Positions 38,673 to 46,426 of a stretch of DNA of 64,000 bases are shown here, piece by piece. Both the position numbers and the translations under genes were made by a program. The first letter of the stretch is position 1. Each line of letters starts with the position of its first letter. The notes under the pieces were generated by a model that saw only the letters and a program-made list of their open reading frames with translations, made no database searches and was not told the origin of the DNA. The DNA is taken from assembly GCA_019637155.1 (NCBI GenBank), contig JAHBWE010000029.1, positions 1 to 64,000 on the forward strand, given 5' to 3'. Origin of the DNA: Labilithrix sp. (GTDB lineage: Bacteria > Myxococcota_A > Polyangia > Polyangiales > Polyangiaceae).

Positions 38673-41282
38673 ATGCCCCGAAAAGCGCTGCCTTCGCGCA
38701 CGCACGTGCTCGACGTATTCGAGCAAGCCGACGGCGCGCTCCACACCAACGAGGTGGCCGAGCGCCTCGGCGTCGCGGAGGAGTCCATCCCCGGCCTCCT
38801 CCGCCTCCTCGACGACCTCGTGTTCGACGGCATCCTCGTCGCGCGCGGCCAGCGCTTCAAGCTCGATAGCCGCGGCCCCGCCAGCGCGCCCGCCGCACCG
38901 CCCACACTCCACGCCGCAAAGCTGCCAGCTCCCGCGAAGAAGAAGGGCCTCCCTCCGAAATCGCCCAAACGCACGAAGGCGCACGACCCAGACCCAAAGC
39001 CGCTGTTCGAAGAAGAGGCGGAGGAAGAACCCTCTCGGGGGCCCGGGGCGGCGAAGCGCGTCTCCGCGCGTAGAGGCCCCGGCGGGGTGAGCTCGAGAGG
39101 GGCTGGCCCCTCTCGAACTAGAAGAGAGGGGCTGCTGAAGATCAACCCGCGCGGGTTCGGGTTCGTCGCGTCGCCGACGGCGACCGGCGACGACGTGTTC
39201 ATCGGCGCCGAGTCGCTCGGCGGCGCGATGCACGGCGATCAGGTCATCGTCGAGGTCGTCGCCCGCGGCACGCGCGGCGCGGAGGGCCAGATCGTCGAGG
39301 TCGTGAAACGCGGCGTCACGCGCGTCTCCGGCATCCTCCAGCGCAAGGGCAAGAGCGCGTGGGTCGACCTCGACGATCCGCGCATCCGTGGCCCGGTCGT
39401 GCTCGCGCGCGAGATCGACCAGAGCGTCGAGGGCAACAGCGGCGAGAGCGGGCAGGTCGTGGTCGCGGAGATCACGCGCTTCCCCGAGAACCCGGGCGAG
39501 AACCCGGAGGGCCGCCTCGTCGCGGTGCTCGGGCGTCCGGGCGAGCTCTCCGTCGAGGTGAACAAAGTGCTCCTCATCGCCGGCATCGAGGAGGTGCACT
39601 CCGCGGAGGCAGTCGCCGACGCCGAGAGCTACGGCGCCGAGGTCCCGAAGGAGATGCTCGAGGGCCGCGAGGACCTCACGCATATCCCGCTCCCCACGAT
39701 CGATCCGGACGACGCGCGCGACCACGACGACGCGATCTGGGTCGAGCGTACGGACTCCGGCGGCTACGAGGTCTGGATCGCGATCGCCGACGTGAGCTCC
39801 TACGTGCGCCCGGAGAAGAAGGCGCTCGACGACGAGGCGCGCGACCGCGGCTGCAGCATCTACCTCCCCGACCGCGCGATCCCGATGCTGCCGCGCGCGC
39901 TCTCCTCCAACCTGTGCTCGCTCCTCCCCGACGTCGTTCGCCTCTGCCTCTGCGTGCACGCCGAGCTCGACGCGAGGGGGACGATCAAGAAATCGCGCAT
40001 CGTCCGCGGCTACATGAAGAGCGCGGCGAAGCTGACCTACGGCGGCGTCGCGCGCGCGCTCCGCTTCACCGATCAGCCGCCGAAGCAGCCGAAGGCGGAG
40101 GCGATGGTCGAAGGCCTGAAGGTCGCCTACGAGTGCTCGCGCCTCCTCCGCGGCCGCCGCATGAAGCGCGGCGCGCTCGATTTCGATCTGCCGGAGCCCG
40201 TCATCAAGCTCGTCGACGGCAAGCCGGTCGACGTCACCAAGCGCGCGAAGGACGAGGGCGTGAAGAAGGCGTATCAGCTCATCGAGGAGCTGATGATCTT
40301 CGCGAACGAGGTCGTCGCGCGCTGGCTCCTCGATCGCGAATTGCCGGGCGTGTACCGCGTCCACCTCCCGCCCGATCCGCTGAAGCTGATGCGCCTCCAG
40401 GCGATGTGCGAGGTGCTCGGCATCGACCTCGACGTCGATTCGCTCCAGACGCCAAAAGGCCTCTCCGAGACGCTGAAGGCTTTTGCCGATCATCCGAACG
40501 CCGCGGTCCTCAACAACCTGCTCTTGCGGTCGATGAAGCAGGCCACCTACGACACCGCGAACCTCGGCCATTTCGGACTAGCGAGCGACGCCTATCTCCA
40601 TTTCACGTCCCCGATTCGCCGTTATCCCGACCTCGTCGTGCACCGCGTCTGCCACGCGGCGCTGACGAAGGACGAAAAGGCGAAGAAGAAGGCGCTCGCC
40701 CGCGACGCGAAGCCGGAGGACCTCCAGGACGCGGCGATCCGCTCGTCCGCCGCCGAGCGCCGCGCGATGGAGGTGGAGCGCGAGATCGCGGACATCTATC
40801 GCTGCTTCTACATGATCGACCGCATCGGCGAGCGCTTCGAGGGCACGGTCTCCGCCTTCGTCGGCGCGGGCGCGTTCGTCACCCTCGACGATCCGTTCGT
40901 CGACGTGATGGTGAAGACGGAGGACCTCGGCTTCGACTACGTGATCGAGGACGACGGCCTGATGGCGACGAGCAAGCGGAGCGGCGCCGCGATCCGCCTC
41001 GGCGACCGCATCGTCGTCGACGTCACCGACGTCGCCATCCTCCGCCGCACGGTCTACGCGAAGAAGGCGCGCGGCGAGGGCGGCCTCTTCGAGGACGACG
41101 GCGGTCGCCCGCGCTTCAAGAACGTCAAGGACCGCGCGCGCGGCAGCCGCGACGCGAAGGGCAAGAAGTTCCCGGGCGGCGGCGGCCTCGGACGAGGCCG
41201 CGACCGCGACAAGGGCGGCCCGCCGAAGGGTCACGGCCCGAAGAAGGGCAAAGGCGGCGGCGGCGGCAAGAAGCGCCGCTGA
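38673..41282 (+). CDS. rnr: Ribonuclease R with a repeat-derived insertion
   Basis: 869 residues. RNase R is a processive 3'-5' exoribonuclease that degrades structured RNA. Order: winged helix (about 10-70), a low-complexity linker (70-152), cold-shock domains from GLLKINPRGFGFVASP (about 153), the RNB catalytic domain with the metal-binding PTIDPDDARDHDDAIW (about 340), an S1 domain (GTVSAFVGAGAFVTLDD, about 720) and a basic Gly/Lys tail. All RNB aspartates are present. The linker is coded partly by a nested palindromic DNA element (39030-39132). Possibly the sole RNase II/R enzyme here. Confidence 0.95.
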   Translation: MPRKALPSRTHVLDVFEQADGALHTNEVAERLGVAEESIPGLLRLLDDLVFDGILVARGQRFKLDSRGPASAPAAPPTLHAAKLPAPAKKKGLPPKSPKRTKAHDPDPKPLFEEEAEEEPSRGPGAAKRVSARRGPGGVSSRGAGPSRTRREGLLKINPRGFGFVASPTATGDDVFIGAESLGGAMHGDQVIVEVVARGTRGAEGQIVEVVKRGVTRVSGILQRKGKSAWVDLDDPRIRGPVVLAREIDQSVEGNSGESGQVVVAEITRFPENPGENPEGRLVAVLGRPGELSVEVNKVLLIAGIEEVHSAEAVADAESYGAEVPKEMLEGREDLTHIPLPTIDPDDARDHDDAIWVERTDSGGYEVWIAIADVSSYVRPEKKALDDEARDRGCSIYLPDRAIPMLPRALSSNLCSLLPDVVRLCLCVHAELDARGTIKKSRIVRGYMKSAAKLTYGGVARALRFTDQPPKQPKAEAMVEGLKVAYECSRLLRGRRMKRGALDFDLPEPVIKLVDGKPVDVTKRAKDEGVKKAYQLIEELMIFANEVVARWLLDRELPGVYRVHLPPDPLKLMRLQAMCEVLGIDLDVDSLQTPKGLSETLKAFADHPNAAVLNNLLLRSMKQATYDTANLGHFGLASDAYLHFTSPIRRYPDLVVHRVCHAALTKDEKAKKKALARDAKPEDLQDAAIRSSAAERRAMEVEREIADIYRCFYMIDRIGERFEGTVSAFVGAGAFVTLDDPFVDVMVKTEDLGFDYVIEDDGLMATSKRSGAAIRLGDRIVVDVTDVAILRRTVYAKKARGEGGLFEDDGGRPRFKNVKDRARGSRDAKGKKFPGGGGLGRGRDRDKGGPPKGHGPKKGKGGGGGKKRR
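39030..39132. repeat. Palindromic element inside the rnr frame
   Basis: A perfect hairpin, TCGAGAGGGGC-TG-GCCCCTCTCGA (39093-39116), lies within a larger imperfect inverted repeat whose arms are GGGCCCGGGGC-like near 39040 and GGCCCCGG near 39075. GAGAGGGGCTG recurs at 39125. The insert keeps the reading frame and codes an Arg/Gly/Ser-rich piece of the interdomain linker. Confidence 0.7.
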
Positions 41283-41299
41283 GCCGCGGTCGGCGCGCG

Positions 41300-41998
41300 T
41301 CAGTTCACGTACGGATCGAAGGCGACTTCGGGCGACTGCTCGCGGAGCATCGGCTCGCCGGCGAGCTTCGTGATGACCATTTCGACGATGTGGACGTTGT
41401 CGTCGAACATGAACTTCTGGCCGTTCGCGTTGCGGACGCCGAACTCGTAGCGGCGGCCCGTGACCTTGTTCAGGCCGCGGACCTCGTCCCAGCGGATCTG
41501 CCAGAGCGGCTTGCCGTGGCCGTTGATCGCCATGAGCCGTTTGTTCGTGATGGTTTGAACGTACGTCGAGTGACTGCGGTCGGTGATCGTCAGGTAGAGC
41601 AGGTAGAGCCCGAGGCCGAAGGCCGGGATCATGATGATGCCGATGATCAGGCCGAAGATGACGTAGCCGATGCGGTTCGCGCGGTAGTAGTAGAGGACCT
41701 TCTCGCCCGGCTCGAGCGCCACGCCGCCGACGAGACGCTGCATGGGCTGGCCCTGCGGACCCCACTGCCCGTTCGCGACCGGCGGCTGCTGCGGCTGCAT
41801 GTACGGCGCCGCGGCCGGCTGCGCGTACGACGACGGCGGCGGCAACGGCTGCGTGCCGATCTCGGGCGGCGGAGCGGCGACGGGCGGCGGCGGCGCGCCG
41901 GCCGGCGGCGGCGCGACCGGGTACTGCGCCATCACTTCCGTGCCGTGCTGCCCTTTCGCCGGGCCCGGAGGTGGACCGCCGCCATAAGGGTTCTGCAT
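41300..41998 (-). CDS. PH-like membrane protein with Pro-rich N-terminus
   Basis: 232 residues. The first 90 are a Pro/Gly/Gln-rich, disordered stretch. A double membrane helix (IGYVIFGLIIGIIMIPAFGLG, about 109-139) is followed by a PH-like beta domain: STYVQTITNKRLMAI, WQIRWDEVRGLNKVT and FMFDDNVHIVEMVI. This matches the bacterial PH (bPH/DUF304-like) proteins that sit in the inner membrane. Function unknown. It ends 17 bases from the convergent rnr stop. Confidence 0.8.
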   Translation of the reverse strand: MQNPYGGGPPPGPAKGQHGTEVMAQYPVAPPPAGAPPPPVAAPPPEIGTQPLPPPSSYAQPAAAPYMQPQQPPVANGQWGPQGQPMQRLVGGVALEPGEKVLYYYRANRIGYVIFGLIIGIIMIPAFGLGLYLLYLTITDRSHSTYVQTITNKRLMAINGHGKPLWQIRWDEVRGLNKVTGRRYEFGVRNANGQKFMFDDNVHIVEMVITKLAGEPMLREQSPEVAFDPYVN

Positions 41999-42037
41999 GA
42001 CGCTCAGCGTATCAGCGCGCCTGTCGTCGATGGAGCG

Positions 42038-44191
42038 TCAACGATGCTCGAAGACGGCGCCGTCCCAGGGAGGCAGGTCGACGGCGAAGCGGCCGTTCGC
42101 CAGCGAAACCGCCTCCTTACCGGTCGTCGTCACGCGCTCGACGCTCCGGAGCGCGGCGGCCGCCCGCACCTCCACCCGTCGCGGATCCGGACCGTGGTTC
42201 ACGAGCACGAGGTAGCGATCGCCGAGCGGCGTCGCCTCGACCTCGGGCTGCGCCGGCGCGAGCTCGAAGCGCGGCCGCGGACCGAGCGCGCGGACGGCGC
42301 GGTAGAGCCGATCGACCAGCTGCGGCTTCGCGCGGAAGTCCTTCGCGTCGAACGCGGACGGCGTCGTCGCGAGCCAGCTCTCGAACGGGAACGCGGCGAG
42401 CACCGTCGTCCCGCGCCCGAGCTTGTTCACCACGATCGCCGGCCGTCCGTCCTGATCGACCGCGACGACCTCGCCGCGTCCGGCCTCGAGGACGGAGCCC
42501 CAGTAACGCGACGAGGCGACCGGCACCGTGAACGAATACGTCTCGCCCGGCGCGAGCTCACCGAACGCCTTCACGATCCTGATCGTCACCGACGACGCCG
42601 TGTTCGTGTCCGCGAGGCGCGCGCCGAAGAGCGGCTCCATGTCGGGGACCGCCGCGTCCGCCGCGACCGACGCGTAGAGGACGCCGCCCGCCTCCACGTA
42701 CCTCCGCGCCCGCGCGTAGAAGCCCGTGTGCACGTGGGTGAGGAACGGCGTCGACGTGCTCGTGAGCGGCGACGGGAGGAGCACGATCGGCCGCCGCGTC
42801 CACGCGTCGTCGTACTCGCGCGGCATGTCCGCCTTCATGCCGGCGCGGCGCGCGAGGACGAACGAATTCAAGAGCCCGCCCATCAGCCACTCGTTCCCGC
42901 TCGCCGCCTTCTCGAGCGTCCCGACCGTGTCCTCGGTCGAGACGTAAGGAATGGGCTCTTTGCCGGTCAGCCTCTGGCGCGAGAAATCGCCGTGCGGTTT
43001 CGCCCACTCCTCCGGCACCACCAGCGCCGCGTCGGCGGCGGCGACGCCCGTAACGTCCATTCGCCCCACGACCTGGGTGAGCTTCCGGAATTCGCGGCCG
43101 CGCGGTTTGTCCTTGCGGTCCCACGTCGCCAATCCCCACTCCGTCTCCTGCGGAGTCCGCAAATAAGGCAATTGGCTCCATTGCTCCGGAGCGGCGTCGG
43201 TATAACACCAGAGGTCGACGCCGATCGACCCCGCCGCGAGGGCGGAGTAGAGGCTGGCGCGCTCGTAGTTGGCAATCCGCTCCGGCGCGTACTGGGCAGT
43301 GGAGGCGCCCATCTCGTGCACCATCGCCGGCCGCCCCGCGCCGCTCGCGAGCGCGATCTGGAAGGCGGCGCCGTACGTGCTCCGCTCCGACAGCATCGCG
43401 TCCGGGAACAGCTTCGGATCGTAGATCGTGAACGGGTGGACGCTCAGGAAGCCCACCGCGTCGACCTTGACCATGTTGTCGGCGCGGAACGGGCCGTGGC
43501 TCGTCTCCTGCCCCGCCGCGCCGACCACGATCGGATGTTTCTTGTCGTGGCGCCGGATCCCCTCCGCGATCGCGCGCGTCCACGCGATCGCCTCCGCGTC
43601 GTTCACGTCGGTCGCGATCCAGAACGGAGGCTCGTCGGTGAGGTCCCAGGCGAGGATCGCGGTCTCGTCGGCGTAGCGCCGCCCCAGCTCCGCGGCGAGG
43701 TTCGCCTCGAGCCGGATCATCTCCGGGTCCTTGTGCGGGTGCCGCCCGTTGCGCCACGGCACGTCCCAGTACGCCTCGCCGACCTCGCCGCCGATGAACA
43801 AGCTCGGATGGAGGTAGACGCCGTATTTTCCCGCGAGCGCGACGAGCGTGTCGAGCTGCTTGAACGCCGCTTCGTTGTAGACGCCCGGCCGCGGCTCGAA
43901 CCACGCCCACAAGAGATCGAAGCGCGTCACGGTGAAGCCGAGGTCGCGCATCTTCGCGAAGTCCGCCTCGACGTCGGCGGGATCGAAATGGAGCGGCCAG
44001 CCCATCGCCGCCTTCGCCGGCACCCAGTGCGCCCCGAGCGGGACGAAGCGCTTGCCGCCGCGGACGAAGCCGTGCGCGTCGAGCGTGACGGCGGGGAGCG
44101 TCGCGGCGCGGACGTGCGTGGCCGAGACCGCCGGCGCGGGCGGCACGCGCGCGCACGCGCAGAGGAGCAGGCCCGCCAGCGCGACTCTCAT
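42038..44191 (-). CDS. GH5-like glycoside hydrolase lipoprotein
   Basis: 717 residues with a lipoprotein signal (LLLCAC). The N-terminal TIM barrel (about 35-400) has LGAHWVPAKAAM, FTVTRFDLLWAWFEP, and the acid/base E187 in WDLTDEPPF. The usual NEP is here DEP, an odd replacement in clan GH-A. The probable nucleophile is E293 in MVHEMGAS. A Rossmann-like middle and a small C-terminal beta-sandwich follow, as in beta-galactosidase/mannanase relatives. It likely cleaves a beta-linked polysaccharide outside the inner membrane, perhaps from prey or cellulose; the substrate is a guess. Confidence 0.82.
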   Translation of the reverse strand: MRVALAGLLLCACARVPPAPAVSATHVRAATLPAVTLDAHGFVRGGKRFVPLGAHWVPAKAAMGWPLHFDPADVEADFAKMRDLGFTVTRFDLLWAWFEPRPGVYNEAAFKQLDTLVALAGKYGVYLHPSLFIGGEVGEAYWDVPWRNGRHPHKDPEMIRLEANLAAELGRRYADETAILAWDLTDEPPFWIATDVNDAEAIAWTRAIAEGIRRHDKKHPIVVGAAGQETSHGPFRADNMVKVDAVGFLSVHPFTIYDPKLFPDAMLSERSTYGAAFQIALASGAGRPAMVHEMGASTAQYAPERIANYERASLYSALAAGSIGVDLWCYTDAAPEQWSQLPYLRTPQETEWGLATWDRKDKPRGREFRKLTQVVGRMDVTGVAAADAALVVPEEWAKPHGDFSRQRLTGKEPIPYVSTEDTVGTLEKAASGNEWLMGGLLNSFVLARRAGMKADMPREYDDAWTRRPIVLLPSPLTSTSTPFLTHVHTGFYARARRYVEAGGVLYASVAADAAVPDMEPLFGARLADTNTASSVTIRIVKAFGELAPGETYSFTVPVASSRYWGSVLEAGRGEVVAVDQDGRPAIVVNKLGRGTTVLAAFPFESWLATTPSAFDAKDFRAKPQLVDRLYRAVRALGPRPRFELAPAQPEVEATPLGDRYLVLVNHGPDPRRVEVRAAAALRSVERVTTTGKEAVSLANGRFAVDLPPWDGAVFEHR

Positions 44192-44214
44192 CGCGCGCGA
44201 GAATAGGCGATACG

Positions 44215-45183
44215 TCAGACCGCGGTCGACTCGAGCTTCGAGCGGAGGTTCGGATCTTCGAGCTTCGCGATCTCGTCCGCGATGCGTTCGAGCTCGGGCG
44301 AGGCCTTCGTCGGGACGTGGACGACGAAGTGGACGTAGAGATCGCCCTTCGGACGCCCCTTCCGCTCGACGCCCTTCCCGCGCACGCGGAGGACGCCGCC
44401 CGACTGCGTCCCGGCGGGGACCTTCACCGCGACCGCGCCCTCGAAGGTCGGGACCTTCACCTTCGCGCCCTTGATCGCCTCGCTCACGTGGATCGGCACC
44501 TCGATGTGGAGGTCGTCTCCCTCGCGCTTGAAGAGCGGATGAGGCGTCACCTTGATGACGAGGATGAGGTCCCCGGACGGCCCGCCGTTCGGCGAGCGGC
44601 CGCCCTGCCCCGGGATGCGGAGGCGGCTGCCGTTGTCGGCGCCGGGCGGGACGCGCACGGTGACGGTCTCGGTCGCGCCGTGCTGCCGGAGCTGGAGCGT
44701 GGTGCCCTTCACCGCCGCGTCGAAGTCGACGGTGAGCTCCTGCTCGAGGTCCTCGCCCTTCATCGGCCCGCGCGAGCGACCGGCGCTCCGGCCGAAGAGG
44801 TCGCCGAAGTCCGCGCCGCCCACGCCGCCGCCGAAGAGGTCCTCGAGGTTGACCTGATGCGCGCGCCCGCGGAAGCCGCCGCCGGCGAACGGGTTTCCGC
44901 CGCCACCACCGCCGCTACCCCACTGTTTGTAGGCGCGCGCCTTGTCGGCGTCGAAGCCCTCGCGGAGCGCGTCCTCGCCGAACTCGTCGTAGAGGGCGCG
45001 CTTCTTCTGGTCGCTCAGCGTCTCGTAGGCACGGTTGACCTTCTTGAAGCGCGCCTCGACCTCCTTGTTCCCCGGGTTCTTGTCGGGGTGGAGATCGCGC
45101 GCGAGCTTCCGATACGCCTTCTTGATCGCATCGGCCTCGGCGCCCTTGGAGACGCCCAGCACGCCGTAGAAGTCCTCGGCCAT
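44215..45183 (-). CDS. CbpA-type DnaJ (class B Hsp40)
   Basis: 322 residues. The J domain starts MAEDFYGVLGVSK and has the H32-P33-D34 motif that stimulates DnaK ATPase. A Gly/Phe region (88-125) with GGGGGG follows, and then two C-terminal substrate-binding domains (DLEQELTVDFDAAVKGTTLQL, HPLFKREGDDLHIEVPI). No Cys-rich zinc finger, so it is a CbpA/class B type rather than canonical DnaJ. Not beside dnaK or grpE. It is divergent from the FGE-like lipoprotein. Confidence 0.93.
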   Translation of the reverse strand: MAEDFYGVLGVSKGAEADAIKKAYRKLARDLHPDKNPGNKEVEARFKKVNRAYETLSDQKKRALYDEFGEDALREGFDADKARAYKQWGSGGGGGGNPFAGGGFRGRAHQVNLEDLFGGGVGGADFGDLFGRSAGRSRGPMKGEDLEQELTVDFDAAVKGTTLQLRQHGATETVTVRVPPGADNGSRLRIPGQGGRSPNGGPSGDLILVIKVTPHPLFKREGDDLHIEVPIHVSEAIKGAKVKVPTFEGAVAVKVPAGTQSGGVLRVRGKGVERKGRPKGDLYVHFVVHVPTKASPELERIADEIAKLEDPNLRSKLESTAV

Positions 45184-45277
45184 CGTCGGATGAACCTAAA
45201 TCCCAGGCGCGCTCGTTGCAATGAGGTGCTTCGCAGGAAAGGCGCCCGGGCGGTGAGGCGTTGCTAGAGTCGTGCAG

Positions 45278-46420
45278 ATGCTCCTCGGGAGGCGTGGCTG
45301 GGCGGTGGCGTGGTTCGGCGGTGCAGCGGTCGTGCTTGCGTGCAGCCCCACGCAGCCGCCGCACGACAACGTCCCCGACACGAAGGCGCCCGCGGTCGAC
45401 GCGGCCGCCGGCGGGAGCTCGACCGACGCCGCGATCGAGGCCGCCGCCCGCGCGATCCTCGACGCAGGGCCGGCCGACACGGGCGCGCCGATCGTCTACT
45501 CCGACCCGATGACGAGCCACAAGGAGTCGACGGAGGAGATGCTCTCGCTCTTCGAGATCCGGAAGTTCACGGAGCAGGAGGAGAAGACGATCCAGGCGCA
45601 GGCGTTCTTGAAGCGCATGTTCCAGCCGAAGGGCCCGCAGTTCGCGAACCAGGGCAACAAGGCGATCGCCCAGCACTCCATCTCGAAGGAGAAGTGCCTC
45701 GAGGGCCTCGCCGGCATCACGCTCCAGACGCCCGAGCAGAAGGAGAAGTGTGGGGCCGAGAACATGGTCCCGGTCTGGATCAAGGGCAAGGAGGCCTGGT
45801 ACTGCGTCGACATCTTCGAGTTCCCGAACAAGGCGTGCGAGCTCCCGATGGTGTGGACGCAGCCGCCGCTCGCGAAGAAGGTGTGCGAGCTCCAGGGCAA
45901 GCGCCTCTGCTCCGACATCGAGTGGAACATCGCCTGCCGCGGCGACCCGGAGGGCGGCGAAGACTGGAAGTACGCTTACGGCAACAAGCTCGACATCGAG
46001 ATCTGCCACACCAACCTGCGCCACCGGCAGCCGTGCGTCGTCCAGGACGCGCAGACGACGTGGAAGACCTGCACGACGGACACCGAGCCGAGCGGCGCCT
46101 ACCCGAAATGCCGATCACGCTTCGGCGTGTTCGATCAGCACGGCAACGTCGCCGAGGTCATGATGCGCCGCGACAAGGCGACGAACAAGGTCGTCACCCA
46201 GCTAAAAGGCTCGGCGTGGTTCTACAACGAGCTCGCGCGCGAGCCAGGCGAGCCGGTCCCCGCGACGACGACGAACAAGACAGGCGCCTATCCCGATCAC
46301 TGCAATTTCGACCCACGCTGGCACGTCGAGCCGCTCGAGAGCGCCGGCCACGTGAATTACCACTTGGGATTCCGCTGCTGCAAGGACATCGCGTACCTGA
46401 ACCCGCCGCCGGCGAAGTAG
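45278..46420 (+). CDS. FGE/sulfatase-modifying-factor-fold lipoprotein
   Basis: 380 residues from the ATG at 45278; a GTG at 45272 is an alternative. Lipobox: VVLAC. An Ala-rich then helical region (30-150) leads to an FGE-sulfatase C-type-lectin-like fold: RLCSDIEWNIACRGDPEGG corresponds to the R-L-P-T-E-x-E-W-E-Y-A-A-R-G signature, GNVAEVM to G-N-V-W-E-W, and YHLGFRCCKD to the closing G-F-R. The domain is rich in extra Cys, probably disulfides. The paired active-site Cys of true formylglycine enzymes cannot be placed confidently, so binding rather than catalysis is likely. Confidence 0.85.
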   Translation: MLLGRRGWAVAWFGGAAVVLACSPTQPPHDNVPDTKAPAVDAAAGGSSTDAAIEAAARAILDAGPADTGAPIVYSDPMTSHKESTEEMLSLFEIRKFTEQEEKTIQAQAFLKRMFQPKGPQFANQGNKAIAQHSISKEKCLEGLAGITLQTPEQKEKCGAENMVPVWIKGKEAWYCVDIFEFPNKACELPMVWTQPPLAKKVCELQGKRLCSDIEWNIACRGDPEGGEDWKYAYGNKLDIEICHTNLRHRQPCVVQDAQTTWKTCTTDTEPSGAYPKCRSRFGVFDQHGNVAEVMMRRDKATNKVVTQLKGSAWFYNELAREPGEPVPATTTNKTGAYPDHCNFDPRWHVEPLESAGHVNYHLGFRCCKDIAYLNPPPAK

Positions 46421-46426
46421 AGCGCA

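Noticed and set aside
39359..44206. Plus-strand open frame of 1615 codons
   Set aside because: Lies across rnr and the minus-strand PH-like and GH5-like genes in the wrong frame; composition is Arg-rich nonsense.
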